5,746 bases of DNA. Source: Oscillospiraceae bacterium (GTDB lineage Bacteria > Bacillota_A > Clostridia > Oscillospirales > WRJC01). A model generated the notes under the pieces. It was not told the DNA's origin. It saw only the letters and a list, made by a program, of their open reading frames with translations, and ran no database searches. The DNA lies in the NCBI GenBank assembly GCA_009785015.1, contig WQXD01000242.1:1-5746 (forward strand), written 5' to 3'. Both the position numbers and the translations under genes were made by a program. Positions 5,622 to 5,746 of the stretch are shown one piece after another. Each line of letters begins with the position of its first letter. Position 1 is the first letter of the stretch.

Positions 5622-5746
5622 ATGGTGAGCAAAATTGATTTTAATAACATAAACGACGAGATTGTATATAAAGTCTTTGAGGTTGACGGCAACGAAGCCG
5701 AAGCGTTAAACGACAGCTACTTAGAACTCTTTGAACTTATTGGGCG
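5622..5746 (+). CDS. Unrecognised acidic protein, N-terminal 41 codons only
   Basis: An open frame starts at ATG 5622 (or GTG 5625) and runs off the right edge. The visible product begins MVSKIDFNNINDEIVYKVF and continues with VDGNEAEALNDSYLELFEL. It is strongly acidic, rich in Asn, Asp and Glu, with no signal peptide or membrane segment in the part seen; the end looks helical. The gene is supported by a perfect extended -10 promoter, a strong ribosome binding site and coding-like codon use. It is separated from the sugar operon by three terminators, so it is an independent transcription unit. I do not recognise a family, and no function can be assigned from this fragment. Confidence 0.7.
   Translation, partial: MVSKIDFNNINDEIVYKVFEVDGNEAEALNDSYLELFELIG

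Overview
The window looks like a piece of a low-to-moderate GC, Gram-positive-style anaerobe, most likely an uncultured member of the Clostridia. Three things suggest this: a family-1 solute-binding protein of the type common in Clostridia and Paenibacillus-like bacteria, strong purine-rich ribosome binding sites, and several intrinsic terminators with T-tracts. The Cys-rich cytoplasmic isomerase also fits a strict anaerobe. Genus and species cannot be read from this sequence.

Positions 2-4991 hold a tight plus-strand sugar-utilisation cluster. In order it contains the 3' part of an ABC-transporter solute-binding protein (its start lies left of the window), a protein of the L-fucose/L-arabinose isomerase-like superfamily, a zinc-dependent medium-chain sugar or polyol dehydrogenase, and an FGGY-family carbohydrate kinase. 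The gaps are 22, 14 and 4 bases, with no internal promoter or terminator seen, so one transcript is likely. A simple model is capture of a sugar outside the cell, conversion to a ketose by the isomerase (aldose input) or the dehydrogenase (polyol input), and phosphorylation by the kinase. No permease, aldolase, epimerase or regulator is in the window, so the substrate cannot be named.

From 4988 to 5110 on the minus strand there is a 40-codon open stretch with clear coding character but no start codon. It looks like the 3' end of a lost gene that once ended tail-to-tail with the kinase; the two stop codons share the sequence TTAA.

Positions 5111-5621 are AT-rich and appear non-coding. They contain a perfect 11-bp inverted repeat, an intrinsic terminator about 260 bases beyond the kinase stop, a second very strong terminator, a third hairpin that could work on both strands, and a sigma-A-type promoter with a perfect extended -10 element. 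This promoter drives a new plus-strand gene starting near 5622. Its first ~41 codons encode an acidic, unrecognised protein that runs off the right edge.
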